Source of the DNA: Sediminicola sp. YIK13
GTDB taxonomy: Bacteria; Bacteroidota; Bacteroidia; Flavobacteriales; Flavobacteriaceae
NCBI RefSeq assembly: GCF_001430825.1
Contig: NZ_CP010535.1
Coordinates: 600,501 to 664,500 of the forward strand
Direction of reading: 5' to 3'
DNA length: 64,000 bases
The notes beneath the pieces were generated by a model. That model did not search any database, had not been told where the DNA came from, and was given only the letters and a program-made list of their open reading frames with translations. Position 1 is the first letter of the stretch; every line of letters starts with the position of its first letter. The position numbers were made by a program, and so were the translations under genes. Positions 19,156-28,285 of this stretch are shown here, one piece after another.

Positions 19156-20463
19156 ATGGGAACATTTAGGATTGAAGGTGGTCACCAACTACATGGTGAA
19201 ATAACACCACAAGGAGCAAAAAATGAGGCATTACAAATTTTGTGTGCCGTACTACTGACTCCAGAAAGAGTAACAATAAACAACATTCCGGACATCGTTG
19301 ATGTCAATAAACTGATATCCTTATTGGAGGACTTGGGAGTAAAAATCCAAAAGAAAGGGAAAGGATCATTTACCTTCAAGGCCGACGATGTGAACTTGGA
19401 TTACCTCCAATCTGACCAATTCAAAAAGGATGGTAGGGGCCTTAGGGGTTCCATTATGTTGGTAGGGCCTTTATTGGCGCGTTTTGGTAAAGGATATATT
19501 CCTAAACCAGGAGGTGATAAAATTGGGCGTCGTCGTTTGGATACCCATTTTGAAGGGTTGATAAAATTAGGCGCTAAATTTAGGTATAATAAGGAAGAAC
19601 TTTTTTATGGGGTAGAGGCCAAGAAATTAAAAGGGATCTATATGCTTCTTGATGAGGCTTCGGTTACGGGTACGGCCAACATTTTGATGGCAGCCGTATT
19701 GGCAGAAGGGGAAACCACAATTTACAATGCCGCATGTGAACCTTACCTACAACAATTGTGCAAGATGCTCAATAGAATGGGTGCGAAGATCACTGGGGTA
19801 GGCTCTAATTTGTTGAAAATTGAAGGAGTTGAAAAATTAGGCGGAACGGAACATACGATGCTTCCGGATATGATTGAGATAGGGAGTTGGATAGGTCTTG
19901 CCGCAATGACCAAAAGTGAACTTACCATTAAGAATGTAAGTTGGGACAATTTGGGCCAAATTCCGACGGTTTTCAGAAAGCTGGGAATCACTTTGGAACG
20001 CAAGGGAGATGATATCTACATTCCCGCACACAAGGATGGATACGAAATACAGAATTATATAGATGGTTCTATTTTAACCATTGCAGATGCTCCCTGGCCG
20101 GGACTTACACCAGATTTATTGAGTATTATCCTAGTAATGGCAACGCAGGCCAAAGGTGAAATATTGGTGCATCAAAAAATGTTCGAAAGTCGTTTGTTCT
20201 TCGTGGATAAACTAATAGATATGGGCGCTAAAATTATCCTCTGCGATCCACATAGGGCCACCATTATAGGCCATGACTTTAAATCGACTTTAAAAGCAAC
20301 CACTATGGTATCTCCGGATATTAGGGCAGGAATTTCTTTGTTGATAGCCGCTTTATCAGCAAAAGGAGTCTCTACCATTCATAATATTGAACAGATAGAT
20401 AGGGGTTATGAGAATATAGATGAACGTCTTAGAGCCATTGGTGCTAAGATTGTTAGGGTCTAG
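19156..20463 (+). CDS. murA: UDP-N-acetylglucosamine 1-carboxyvinyltransferase MurA (Cys-to-Asp form)
   Basis: 435 residues. It transfers enolpyruvate from PEP to UDP-GlcNAc, the first committed step of peptidoglycan synthesis. Lys22 (QGAKNEAL) and the C-terminal RGYENIDERL segment are conserved, and APWPGLTPDLL carries the catalytic-Asp region. The loop that in E. coli carries Cys115 (PGGC) reads PGGDKIGRRRLDTHF, so the nucleophile is replaced by Asp121. Asp at this site is known from mycobacterial and chlamydial MurA and confers intrinsic fosfomycin resistance. Cotranscribed with DUF4290. Confidence 0.96.
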   Translation: MGTFRIEGGHQLHGEITPQGAKNEALQILCAVLLTPERVTINNIPDIVDVNKLISLLEDLGVKIQKKGKGSFTFKADDVNLDYLQSDQFKKDGRGLRGSIMLVGPLLARFGKGYIPKPGGDKIGRRRLDTHFEGLIKLGAKFRYNKEELFYGVEAKKLKGIYMLLDEASVTGTANILMAAVLAEGETTIYNAACEPYLQQLCKMLNRMGAKITGVGSNLLKIEGVEKLGGTEHTMLPDMIEIGSWIGLAAMTKSELTIKNVSWDNLGQIPTVFRKLGITLERKGDDIYIPAHKDGYEIQNYIDGSILTIADAPWPGLTPDLLSIILVMATQAKGEILVHQKMFESRLFFVDKLIDMGAKIILCDPHRATIIGHDFKSTLKATTMVSPDIRAGISLLIAALSAKGVSTIHNIEQIDRGYENIDERLRAIGAKIVRV

Positions 20464-20878
20464 TTAAGGAAAGGTATATTTCCAAGACACTCCAAACAAA
20501 AATCAAACTCCATAAAAAAGTACGAATCCAATTTCTTTTTTCCAGCAGATGTAAATCTTCTGGGATAAAGGAGTTGGATCCTATTTTTCCATGTATGGGT
20601 ACGAATATGGAAAATGTAATAGCCCAAAGGGATAGCACCAACATAAAACTTCCGACCGAATAAAATGATTGGCCAGTATAGACCTGGAATCCGCTTACCA
20701 GTAATTGGCCCGTCATTAGGGGCATAACGATATAGGTAATACGGACGGTATAGGTTTGGTGCCATCGGACCAGATCAGAAGCGGAATAGTATTTAAAACT
20801 TGGATATACTACGAGTTGTACCATCCAAATCAAAACAACCAAACCTAAATCAAGAAGTAGCCGTAAAGCTTCAATCAT
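20453..20878 (-). CDS. Four-helix membrane protein, conserved hypothetical
   Basis: 141 residues with four hydrophobic helices (starting near 7, 49, 75 and 118), conserved-looking WMVQLVVYPSF and RWHQTYTVRITYIVMPLM motifs and a cytoplasmic FVPIHGKI loop. The overall pattern recalls small DUF1772-like membrane proteins, but I cannot assign a family firmly. Its end overlaps the convergent murA gene by 11 nt. Confidence 0.7.
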   Translation of the reverse strand: MIEALRLLLDLGLVVLIWMVQLVVYPSFKYYSASDLVRWHQTYTVRITYIVMPLMTGQLLVSGFQVYTGQSFYSVGSFMLVLSLWAITFSIFVPIHGKIGSNSFIPEDLHLLEKRNWIRTFLWSLIFVWSVLEIYLSLTRP

Positions 20879-20901
20879 GTGATGAAATATTTCACTTGTG
20901 T

Positions 20902-21900
20902 TTATTTCTCTACCAATGTGCCATCGGGGTATTGGGCAAACCTCCCTTTGTTACGATCGTGTACATTATCGGAATAGGGCCAAGGCCACCCTCCAAACTG
21001 GGTCAACTGGTATTCTTGCATTGCCTGTTGTATTTCTTGGTCTGTATTCATCACAAAAGGCCCATATTTGGCAACGGGCTCATTTATGGGTTTCCCTTGT
21101 AACATTAAAAAAGAGGCTTTTTTAGCTCCACTTCTTAAGACTACCTCTTGGTCCGAATGCAGATCGATCCCGTGGTTAGGGGTGATTTTTTCATCGCTTA
21201 CCGTACAGTGGTCCCCATCATAAAAATAGAGGCTTCTGTGTATTGGACCGCTAGTGGCCGGTAAAACAAATTCGGTATTGGGATCCAAATAAATATTCCA
21301 AACTGCCACTTCATTTTCTGGATCGGCAGCCCAAGAATTTGGGGCCGGTTTAGGGGCCTTATTGCCTTTGAAGCTCCCTGCCATAACCTTAACAGTGCTA
21401 CCATTGCTTTTTATAACGGGGATATCTTCATGCCACAACATGGCAAAATGGGGTTCTACAAATTTATTTGCCTTGGGTAGGTTCAGCCAGATTTGGAAAA
21501 GCTCCAAGGGGTTGTCCTCCTCAGTTTTGAGCAACGGGAACATTTCTGAATGTTGCACTCCTCTTCCTGCCGTCATCCACTGTACGTCTCCCTCTCCAAA
21601 GCGACCTGCTGCCCCTAAAGAGTCAGAATGGTCACAATACCCTTTATTGACAATGGTAATGGTCTCAAACCCTCTATGGGGATGATAGGGAAAGCCAGGG
21701 ATGGTCTGTCCGTGGTACATCCGCCATCCATCTTTTATGGTAAAGTCATTACCCAAATTTCGACCTTCGAGGGATGCGGCAGGTCCCATTTCTTCATTAC
21801 CTTTTGGATAATGGTCCAGGTGGTAGACACAAAATAAAAAAGGATCCTGCGTTTGCCATGGGAAGCCCAGTGGGTATATGTTCTTGATGATGTCTTTCAT
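20902..21900 (-). CDS. Pirin family protein
   Basis: 332 residues, bicupin fold. The N-terminal cupin holds the metal set H73, H75 (YHPHRGFET), H117 and E119 (QHSEMF) that in YhhW/pirin binds iron and supports quercetin dioxygenase activity. The C-terminal cupin has the GKPINEPVAKYGPFVMN motif. Cytoplasmic. Its physiological substrate is unknown. The next gene downstream (20878) starts 23 nt after its stop and may be cotranscribed. Confidence 0.93.
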   Translation of the reverse strand: MKDIIKNIYPLGFPWQTQDPFLFCVYHLDHYPKGNEEMGPAASLEGRNLGNDFTIKDGWRMYHGQTIPGFPYHPHRGFETITIVNKGYCDHSDSLGAAGRFGEGDVQWMTAGRGVQHSEMFPLLKTEEDNPLELFQIWLNLPKANKFVEPHFAMLWHEDIPVIKSNGSTVKVMAGSFKGNKAPKPAPNSWAADPENEVAVWNIYLDPNTEFVLPATSGPIHRSLYFYDGDHCTVSDEKITPNHGIDLHSDQEVVLRSGAKKASFLMLQGKPINEPVAKYGPFVMNTDQEIQQAMQEYQLTQFGGWPWPYSDNVHDRNKGRFAQYPDGTLVEK

Positions 21901-21938
21901 GATTAAATTATAATATGATACTAATAAGTGATACGCTA

Positions 21939-22382
21939 TTAATGTACAGCGTCATTAATTTCTATCCAGTAGCCTTCAGGATCTCGAAGATAGATTTGTT
22001 GCACGCCGTCGGCCCTTTGTGTAATGGTTTTCTTGCTCCCCGGCCAATCCTCGTAATCAACATTGTTTTTATTTAAGTTTTCTATAAATGCTCCCAACTT
22101 TTGTGTGGAGAGGCAAAGGTGCATGGATTTGTGTTTTTTCATGACCACAGTATCTTTTAATATCAGGTGCAGTTGGGTATTTCCTTGTACTTGGAACCAA
22201 CGAAAGCCTGGATCATTGGTAGGGTGCTGTATTTCTTTTAACTGCAGAACATTGGCATAAAAATCACCAGTTTTCTTTAGATCATTGACAATTAGGGACT
22301 GATGATCAATGGCAAAACCAAAGGTCTGTGCTTTAGTGGTGATCGCAAAAAGAAATAGGATCAATACAGGAATATATTTCAT
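21939..22382 (-). CDS. Secreted VOC-family (glyoxalase fold) protein
   Basis: 147 residues with a signal peptide (IPVLILFLFAITTKAQ) followed by one vicinal-oxygen-chelate module: the metal position H27 in AIDHQSLIV, H71 or H88, and E142 in YWIEIND. Half-size VOC proteins dimerise. Export of such a domain is less common than the cytoplasmic form. The substrate is unknown. Confidence 0.85.
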   Translation of the reverse strand: MKYIPVLILFLFAITTKAQTFGFAIDHQSLIVNDLKKTGDFYANVLQLKEIQHPTNDPGFRWFQVQGNTQLHLILKDTVVMKKHKSMHLCLSTQKLGAFIENLNKNNVDYEDWPGSKKTITQRADGVQQIYLRDPEGYWIEINDAVH

Positions 22383-22427
22383 GGAAACTTAAATTAAGTT
22401 GAGGATACAAGATACTTAAAAATAAGG

Positions 22428-22850
22428 TTATGGTAGCATTTTCTCCATGACCACATAGTTGATATTACCTTTGGAAAATGTTTGGGCTGTCTCTGTGAGC
22501 CCCATTTTATGGTAGAAACCTGTTTTCTCCTTTCTGGCATTGCACCAGATTTTTTCAACCCCTTTACTATCGGCCACTTTCAGTAAATGTTCTAACATTA
22601 GACTTCCATATCCTTTTCCTTGTTCAGAGGTTCTGGTGGCTAATTTCCGAAACTGTGCCTTATTATCTATAATGAACAGGGAAGCTACCGTAACCAATTC
22701 CTCATCACGGAATAACCCAAAATGCATTCCAAGGTGGTCTTGTGGCAATTTAATATAATCCAACGGTTTATCTGGCCACATCACAGCACGCCGTAACGGC
22801 CAGGTTGCTTGGGTAGGGATGGATTTAATTGTTGTTCCCATTTTTATCAT
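22428..22850 (-). CDS. GNAT-family N-acetyltransferase
   Basis: 140 residues. The acetyl-CoA motif A appears as KLATRTSEQGKGYGSLML, and the following IWCNARKEKTGFYHKMGL matches motif B. The acceptor cannot be inferred. The start overlaps the upstream lysoplasmalogenase-like gene by 26 nt (17 nt if the internal ATG at 22841 is used), indicating coupled translation. Confidence 0.88.
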   Translation of the reverse strand: MIKMGTTIKSIPTQATWPLRRAVMWPDKPLDYIKLPQDHLGMHFGLFRDEELVTVASLFIIDNKAQFRKLATRTSEQGKGYGSLMLEHLLKVADSKGVEKIWCNARKEKTGFYHKMGLTETAQTFSKGNINYVVMEKMLP

Positions 22851-23517
22851 TTAGTAATCCTGTGACAATTAGATATTGGGCCAGTGCATAGGTACCCATC
22901 ACTAGAAAATTGGAGTAGGGAAGGGGTATCAAAAATTTATTGATAGCCAAAAGACTATCTGAAATTATGAAACTCAGTGCTCCTATAAAAACGAAAAGGA
23001 AACTGTTGCCCGACACTTTTATTTTTCGTCTATAAGCCATAATTACCATGATTAGTATGGCAAGAATATACAGGGCTACAGGAATTTTTATGTTGACCAA
23101 ACGGGTATAAAGAAGGGTATATAATGCAACCCCGTACGCCGTTAGTAGTATGGTCATAATCCAAAAGTCCAATCTAGTTTTTGAGCTGCGCTGCAGGTAA
23201 AAGCAAAATGCGTAAAAAACATGGGCGAAAAGGAAGGAACCCAATCCCAAAATAAAGTAAAGTTCAGATATTTGGTCAAAGAGAAGGAAAATATCTCCCA
23301 TTAGTGAAAACACCAAAGCCAGTAAGGTAAATCTTGCCGGCAATCGTTCCATACCGATTCTATTTTGTGAAAAATAGAATATTAGGGTCAGTAAAATCAA
23401 GGGTTTGCTGATTATCCTGAAAAAAACAAAGGAAGTGCCGGCCAAATAAATATCTACGGCCACCAATAAAAAGAATAGAATTCCAAATATGATGTGGTGA
23501 AGGGGTGGCTTGGTCAT
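22825..23517 (-). CDS. YhhN-type lysoplasmalogenase family membrane protein
   Basis: 230 residues from the ATG at 23517; a longer frame runs back into the upstream gene and is rejected. Eight or so membrane helices. Family landmarks are RFTLLALVFSLMGDIFLLF and a C-terminal GALSFIISDSLLAINKF, the acidic residues of which form the presumed active site of TMEM86/YhhN enzymes that cleave lysoplasmalogen vinyl ethers. Operon with the barrel protein upstream and the GNAT gene downstream. Confidence 0.85.
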   Translation of the reverse strand: MTKPPLHHIIFGILFFLLVAVDIYLAGTSFVFFRIISKPLILLTLIFYFSQNRIGMERLPARFTLLALVFSLMGDIFLLFDQISELYFILGLGSFLFAHVFYAFCFYLQRSSKTRLDFWIMTILLTAYGVALYTLLYTRLVNIKIPVALYILAILIMVIMAYRRKIKVSGNSFLFVFIGALSFIISDSLLAINKFLIPLPYSNFLVMGTYALAQYLIVTGLLNDKNGNNN

Positions 23518-23530
23518 GCTTAACTTTAGT

Positions 23531-24190
23531 TTAATCTTCTCTATACTTTGCCATAATTTCTTTAAAAAGTTCTCCTGTGGTTGGAGGGGTATAGGAAATG
23601 GCATTGGCCCCATACTCTATTACACGTAAGATACTTTCATCATCTTTTCCACCTGTGGCCAGGATGGCCACCTGATCATCATAATCCCTGATCCGTTTTA
23701 CGATTTCATGTGTTTTATCCGCACCTGATACATTAAATATGTCGATTCCGGCATCAATTCTCCCCTTGATGTCGTCTTTTTCAGAAACAATGGTAATGGT
23801 CACTGGGATATCAATTTTCTCCTTTAACCGTTTGATCAATTCATTAGGGGTGGGTTTGTTAAGGACCACGCCAAGTGCCCCTTGATATTCTGCCTGCATC
23901 GCGAGTTCCAAAGATCTCCTACCGGTTGTCAAGCCTCCTCCAACCCCGCAAAAAAGAGGTTTGTCTGCTGCCAAGATCAAAGCATGTGCAATCATAGGCT
24001 GAGGTGTAAAGGGATAAACTGCAATGATGGCGTTTGCATTGGTATTTCGTATTATGGCTACATCGGTAGAGAAAAGAAATGATTTTAAAAGCTGCCCAAA
24101 AACTCGTATGCCCGAACACTTTTCGATAGATTCGGGTACAATAACAATATTTTTTCTGAGCCTACTGCCAAAAGATGGGATGTGTTTCAT
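23531..24190 (-). CDS. TIM-barrel protein of unknown function (often labelled hydrolase)
   Basis: 219 residues from the ATG at 24190. The beta-alpha periodicity and the C-terminal phosphate-binding-like ILATGGKDDESILRVIEYGANAI point to a TIM barrel. Distinctive motifs are AIIRNTNANAIIAVYPFTPQP, CGVGGGLTTGRRS and IFNVSGADKTHEIVKRIR. The combination resembles a conserved family annotated only as hydrolase; no reaction can be supported here. It is followed 13 nt later by the YhhN-type gene. Confidence 0.7.
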   Translation of the reverse strand: MKHIPSFGSRLRKNIVIVPESIEKCSGIRVFGQLLKSFLFSTDVAIIRNTNANAIIAVYPFTPQPMIAHALILAADKPLFCGVGGGLTTGRRSLELAMQAEYQGALGVVLNKPTPNELIKRLKEKIDIPVTITIVSEKDDIKGRIDAGIDIFNVSGADKTHEIVKRIRDYDDQVAILATGGKDDESILRVIEYGANAISYTPPTTGELFKEIMAKYRED

Positions 24191-24286
24191 AACTATTAAT
24201 GGATAATAAAATGTATGATCCCTATCCACCTTGGATATTTGTATCTAATGTAACAAATATTAGAAGATAATTAGCTGATAGACCTC

Positions 24287-24793
24287 TTACCTTTTGATCC
24301 CATGTGTAGTGAAAGAAATTCCCTGTTGCCCTGTTGTGGAAATCATTACGGCTTCAAAAAGAGGTTCATGGGTGTTTTTTTTAACCGCCCATTCAAAGGT
24401 GAAGTTAGCACCTGTTCCACCATGCTTGTCATCTTGGTCTATTACAATATGAATGGTCTCCAGAGGCCTTATAAAAATTGGATCTTTAAAATACGTCCTG
24501 ATCAATTTTCCTTTGGTATCATAATAATCGGTCCTTAGGATATATATGGAATCTTTGGAACTGATGTTGCGCATGCTGGCTGTTGCTGTTAAATTATGGG
24601 TCCCCTTTTCACTTCTATCATAGATCTCTGAATAGATAGACAAATATGTGCTTCCGTGCAAAAGACTATCCATTGGATTAAGTTTTATCTTGCGCTTTTC
24701 CCAGTTTACTGGATTCATATGGCTTACCTCCTTGGTTTCTTCACAACCAAAAGTGATCAAAACAATGAACAATAATAGGCCTATGAATCTCAT
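24287..24793 (-). CDS. DUF3124 lipoprotein
   Basis: 168 residues. Signal peptide with lipobox ITFGC, so anchored by Cys17. The mature part is a beta-sandwich-like domain with the DUF3124 hallmarks YLSIYSEIY, TASMRNIS, YYDTKGKLIRTY, GGTGANFTFEW and EAVMISTTGQQGISF. The family is periplasmic and of unknown function. Confidence 0.87.
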   Translation of the reverse strand: MRFIGLLLFIVLITFGCEETKEVSHMNPVNWEKRKIKLNPMDSLLHGSTYLSIYSEIYDRSEKGTHNLTATASMRNISSKDSIYILRTDYYDTKGKLIRTYFKDPIFIRPLETIHIVIDQDDKHGGTGANFTFEWAVKKNTHEPLFEAVMISTTGQQGISFTTHGIKR

Positions 24794-24869
24794 ATTTTCT
24801 TGTGTTATATAATCAAATAATTTTAAGTTATACTGTAAAAAGCGAGTTGCTGATTTCTTTAATGTTGTA

Positions 24870-26297
24870 TTAGTTTTTTCCTATTGGCGGTGGTCCAGCA
24901 GGAACAATGGCCTCATAGACCTCACTGCCTTTTCTCTCCTTATACTCTGCCTTTACCTTTTCTACCAATTTAGGATTCTCAAATAGGTCAACCATGGTCA
25001 TGCCCATGGCTTTGGCAGCATAGGCCATGCCCTTGTGACCAATACTCATACCACCACAGGCTACAACGGCCCATGAGTGCCATGGCGTGCCCTTAGGTGC
25101 TGTGGTCACCCCCAAATTGATGTTGGCCACATTCCAACTTACATCACCCACATCGGTAGATCCACCCCCTGGGTTTTCTCTTGTTTCTTCCAAAGGATAA
25201 ATATTACTGTCCATCCCAACTTGTGATTTCCCTGTCCCTTCCTGGATTTTCTTGCCAAAAGCAGTTTCTTCCGCCGTGTAGGAAATGGGTCCCAAAAGTT
25301 CCAAATTCTTTTGCATAATTTCTCCTCCCGACCGGTTGACCAAAGTTTCATAAATACCTGATATCAAGGATATTTTATAATCCACATTTGCCATGATGGC
25401 AGCACCTTCGGCCATTTTTTGAACCCTTTCATAGACTGGCATCATCCCACTTCGTTTACTGTCGCGGACTCTTACCCATAACCTTGAGTAGTCTGGCACC
25501 ACGTTAACTACCTGTCCACCATCTTGAATATGGTAATGGATGCGAACTGTAGGCTTAATATGTTCTCTGTAATAGTTGATACCATTGGTATATAGTTCCA
25601 AGGCATCGGAGGCACTACGGCCGTTCCACGGGTCCATGGAGGCATGTGCCGCTTGACCAAAAAACTCAACCTTAAAATCTACCAAGGCCAAAGAACTTTG
25701 TACATCGGCCTTGGTCTCTGCACTGGGATGCCAACTGATATTTACATCCACACCATCCCATATTCCTTCTCGGACCATCCAAATTTTCCCAAAGAACTTT
25801 TCTTCTGAGGGCGTACCCATAAATTTAATGGTCCCCTTTAGTTTTCCTTGTTCAATCAACTCCTTTGCAGCTATGGCTGATCCTAAACTTGCAGCACCAA
25901 ATAAGTTGTGGCCACACCCATGTCCGGCTGCGCCTTCGTTCAGTGGATCTTTTGTCGGCTGTGCCTTTTGGGATATTCCAGGTAGCGCATCAAACTCCCC
26001 CAAGACACTAATAACAGGACTTCCACTACCGTAGGTGGCCACAAAGGCAGTGGGAATTCCAGCAACCCCACGCTCTACATTAAAGCCATTTTTTTCGGCA
26101 TAGTCAGCTAATATTTTAGAGGAATGATGCTCTTCAAAAGCAGTCTCCGCCAACGCCCAAATAGAATCGCTAATCTTGATCAAAGCATCTTCATGACGTT
26201 CCACAGAGGCTATGATCGCTTTTTTGTTGCTGTTCATTTTTTGGGAGAATACCGATGACGAAGCCAGCAGTACCATTAAAAAGATGATTTTTTTCAT
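24870..26297 (-). CDS. Secreted M20-family amidohydrolase (AbgB-like)
   Basis: 475 residues with a signal peptide (IIFLMVLLASSSVFSQ). M20/AbgB features: LGEFDALPG, GAAGHGCGHNLFG with the metal-binding Cys-x-His, EEKFFGK (general base region) and an inserted lid domain (AAHASMDPWNGRSA). Relatives hydrolyse p-aminobenzoyl-glutamate, aminoacylated indoles and similar amides. The export signal suggests scavenging in the periplasm. The substrate is not determinable from sequence. Confidence 0.93.
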   Translation of the reverse strand: MKKIIFLMVLLASSSVFSQKMNSNKKAIIASVERHEDALIKISDSIWALAETAFEEHHSSKILADYAEKNGFNVERGVAGIPTAFVATYGSGSPVISVLGEFDALPGISQKAQPTKDPLNEGAAGHGCGHNLFGAASLGSAIAAKELIEQGKLKGTIKFMGTPSEEKFFGKIWMVREGIWDGVDVNISWHPSAETKADVQSSLALVDFKVEFFGQAAHASMDPWNGRSASDALELYTNGINYYREHIKPTVRIHYHIQDGGQVVNVVPDYSRLWVRVRDSKRSGMMPVYERVQKMAEGAAIMANVDYKISLISGIYETLVNRSGGEIMQKNLELLGPISYTAEETAFGKKIQEGTGKSQVGMDSNIYPLEETRENPGGGSTDVGDVSWNVANINLGVTTAPKGTPWHSWAVVACGGMSIGHKGMAYAAKAMGMTMVDLFENPKLVEKVKAEYKERKGSEVYEAIVPAGPPPIGKN

Positions 26298-26310
26298 GTT
26301 TTGGGTCTAT

Positions 26311-26730
26311 TTATGTATTGTATTTTTTATCAAAATGTGCAAAGGAAGTAGAAATCAGTTCAGATAGAATATCCATGTCAATATCTGATAATTTTTTAAT
26401 ATATAGGCATGATTTTCCTGTTTTATGCGGCCCCAGTTTCTTCAATAGTTCTTGGTGCCCATCAAATCCATCCAATATATAAAGGGTGAGGTTTTGCTTC
26501 CTTGGTGAAAAGCCAGTGATCAGCATATCGCCTTCTCGGCCCGAATCGTATTTGTAATGATAGCTGCCAAACCCCACGATACTGTTTCCCCACATAACAG
26601 CAGGCTTTCCAGTGATCTCTTTCATTTTTTCAAGTATTACAAAACAATCTTTTCTCCTCGTTTCATTATCAACCGTATTTAAAAATTCGGTAACCGAAGC
26701 ATTGGTGGGTATTGTTTTATTTTCAGACAT
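26311..26730 (-). CDS. DUF1801 protein
   Basis: 139 residues from the ATG at 26730 (an earlier TTG is unlikely). Motifs TEFLNTVDNETRRKDCFVILEKM, PAVMWGNSIVGFGSYHYKY and GKSCLYIKKLSDID are typical of the YdhG-like DUF1801 fold. Function unknown. It ends 13 nt before the M20 gene on the same strand and may be cotranscribed with it. Confidence 0.85.
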   Translation of the reverse strand: MSENKTIPTNASVTEFLNTVDNETRRKDCFVILEKMKEITGKPAVMWGNSIVGFGSYHYKYDSGREGDMLITGFSPRKQNLTLYILDGFDGHQELLKKLGPHKTGKSCLYIKKLSDIDMDILSELISTSFAHFDKKYNT

Positions 26731-26797
26731 AGGACTATCCTTTCCTAAATATAGCAATATTGATGGAATCTGAAAAATAGTAAGGTAGGAGTAGTTG

Positions 26798-28285
26798 TTA
26801 GAATTCTATGGCTCCTTGGTTATCCCAAACGGGTCTTCCAGGCAAAGTGTGTTTTTTTAGGATTCTTTTTCCTTCCAGTTTTACCTGAACGGAATTTTTA
26901 AACTCCCAAAGCGAGTCGCTGGCATATTTTCTTGCTTTTTGTAAATCCACCACGGGTTTGGGATAGTCTTTTCCAAGTTCAAAGTTTAAAAATTGTTGTT
27001 CCATAGGAGGAATATTCCAGGGCTCATGAAGATATTGCTTTGGAAGGTTGGCAAGTTCCGGTACCCATTTTTTTATAAAAGTTCCCTCCGGGTCGTGGTC
27101 TATTCCATTTTTCACCGGGTTATAGATCCTGATCGTATTAATTCCTGTTTCCCCGGCCTGCATATTTAGCTGAGGGAAATGTATTCCGGGCTCAAAATCT
27201 AAAAAGTGTTGTGCCAAATGTTCCGTGCAATCTTGCCAAGGTTGCCACAAGAGGTGCGTAAAAAATGACGCTAGTAGAGCTCGGAGTCGAAAGTTGACAA
27301 ATCCTGTCTGTATCAAACAGCGCATGGCTGCATCTACCATGGGTACGCCTGTTTGCCCTTCTCTCCATGCTTTTTGTAAATCTGGTCGAATTGGTTTTAC
27401 CAATTGGTGATATCCAGCATTAATACTCACAAATTCCATGCGCCCCTCCATCTCAAATTTTTGGATGAAGTGTGCTTGCCATCGTAGGCGGGATAAAAAA
27501 GCATTTAATGTTCTTTTATCCCTTATAGACGCTTTATGGTTCGCAGCAAATTGACAAATTTGGCGCACCGACAGATTGCCCCATGCCAAATAAGGAGAAA
27601 GTCTACTGCTGTGTTTTCTTGAGGAGTAGGGCTTTGAGTAATGGACGTTATACCCCTCTATGCGCTGATCTATAAAGGAACGCAAATATTTAACACCTTG
27701 TTTAGTGCCTCCTTTTTGAATTAATGGATTGGTGGCAGGTTTAAGTTTGGGAATTTGAAAAAGTGGATGAAAAATAGATCTGAGTTCTTCTGTGGTGTAG
27801 AATTCCCCTAGATCCAATCTCGGGTTTTCAATTTTTTGGTTCATAAAACTCACCCAACTCTTTCGCCAGTCTGTACGATTTTTACGACCTCTCAGGACGC
27901 CGTTTTGAATGCTTTCCTTCCATAGGACCTTTTGTGCAATACACCACTGGGTGACTTGTTTATCTCGCTCATAGGTCATTTGCATTCCCGATTCTTGATG
28001 CGAAAAGATATGGGTAATTTTTTCTTTGCCATGCAATGCCCTCAAAACTTCAGGAATATTTTGGGAAACTATAAGCATTTGGGTATTGAATGTCCCCAAT
28101 TGATTGTTCATGTCCAATAGACTTTGTTTTATAAAGTCCATGTGCATTTCACTATAATGAGGGTCTTTGGTCCAAAGTGGCTCAAAGCTATATAGCAATA
28201 CTATTTTTTGGTTCTGTGCAATGGCATTTGAAAGAGGCTCATGATCCATTAACCTCAGGTCTCTTTTAAACCAAACAATAACCAT
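26798..28285 (-). CDS. Divergent cryptochrome/photolyase-family flavoprotein
   Basis: 495 residues. The N-terminal Rossmann-like photolyase domain ([17 protein letters not shown]) and C-terminal FAD-binding helical domain ([44 protein letters not shown]) are clear. Where classical photolyases have NxGxWQWxAGxGxD, this protein reads [19 protein letters not shown], so the distal Trp of the electron-transfer triad is missing. A Lys/Arg-rich insertion ([15 protein letters not shown]) follows the first domain. Its ATG shares one base with the photolyase stop. Repair versus photoreceptor role cannot be decided. Confidence 0.88.
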   Translation of the reverse strand: MVIVWFKRDLRLMDHEPLSNAIAQNQKIVLLYSFEPLWTKDPHYSEMHMDFIKQSLLDMNNQLGTFNTQMLIVSQNIPEVLRALHGKEKITHIFSHQESGMQMTYERDKQVTQWCIAQKVLWKESIQNGVLRGRKNRTDWRKSWVSFMNQKIENPRLDLGEFYTTEELRSIFHPLFQIPKLKPATNPLIQKGGTKQGVKYLRSFIDQRIEGYNVHYSKPYSSRKHSSRLSPYLAWGNLSVRQICQFAANHKASIRDKRTLNAFLSRLRWQAHFIQKFEMEGRMEFVSINAGYHQLVKPIRPDLQKAWREGQTGVPMVDAAMRCLIQTGFVNFRLRALLASFFTHLLWQPWQDCTEHLAQHFLDFEPGIHFPQLNMQAGETGINTIRIYNPVKNGIDHDPEGTFIKKWVPELANLPKQYLHEPWNIPPMEQQFLNFELGKDYPKPVVDLQKARKYASDSLWEFKNSVQVKLEGKRILKKHTLPGRPVWDNQGAIEF

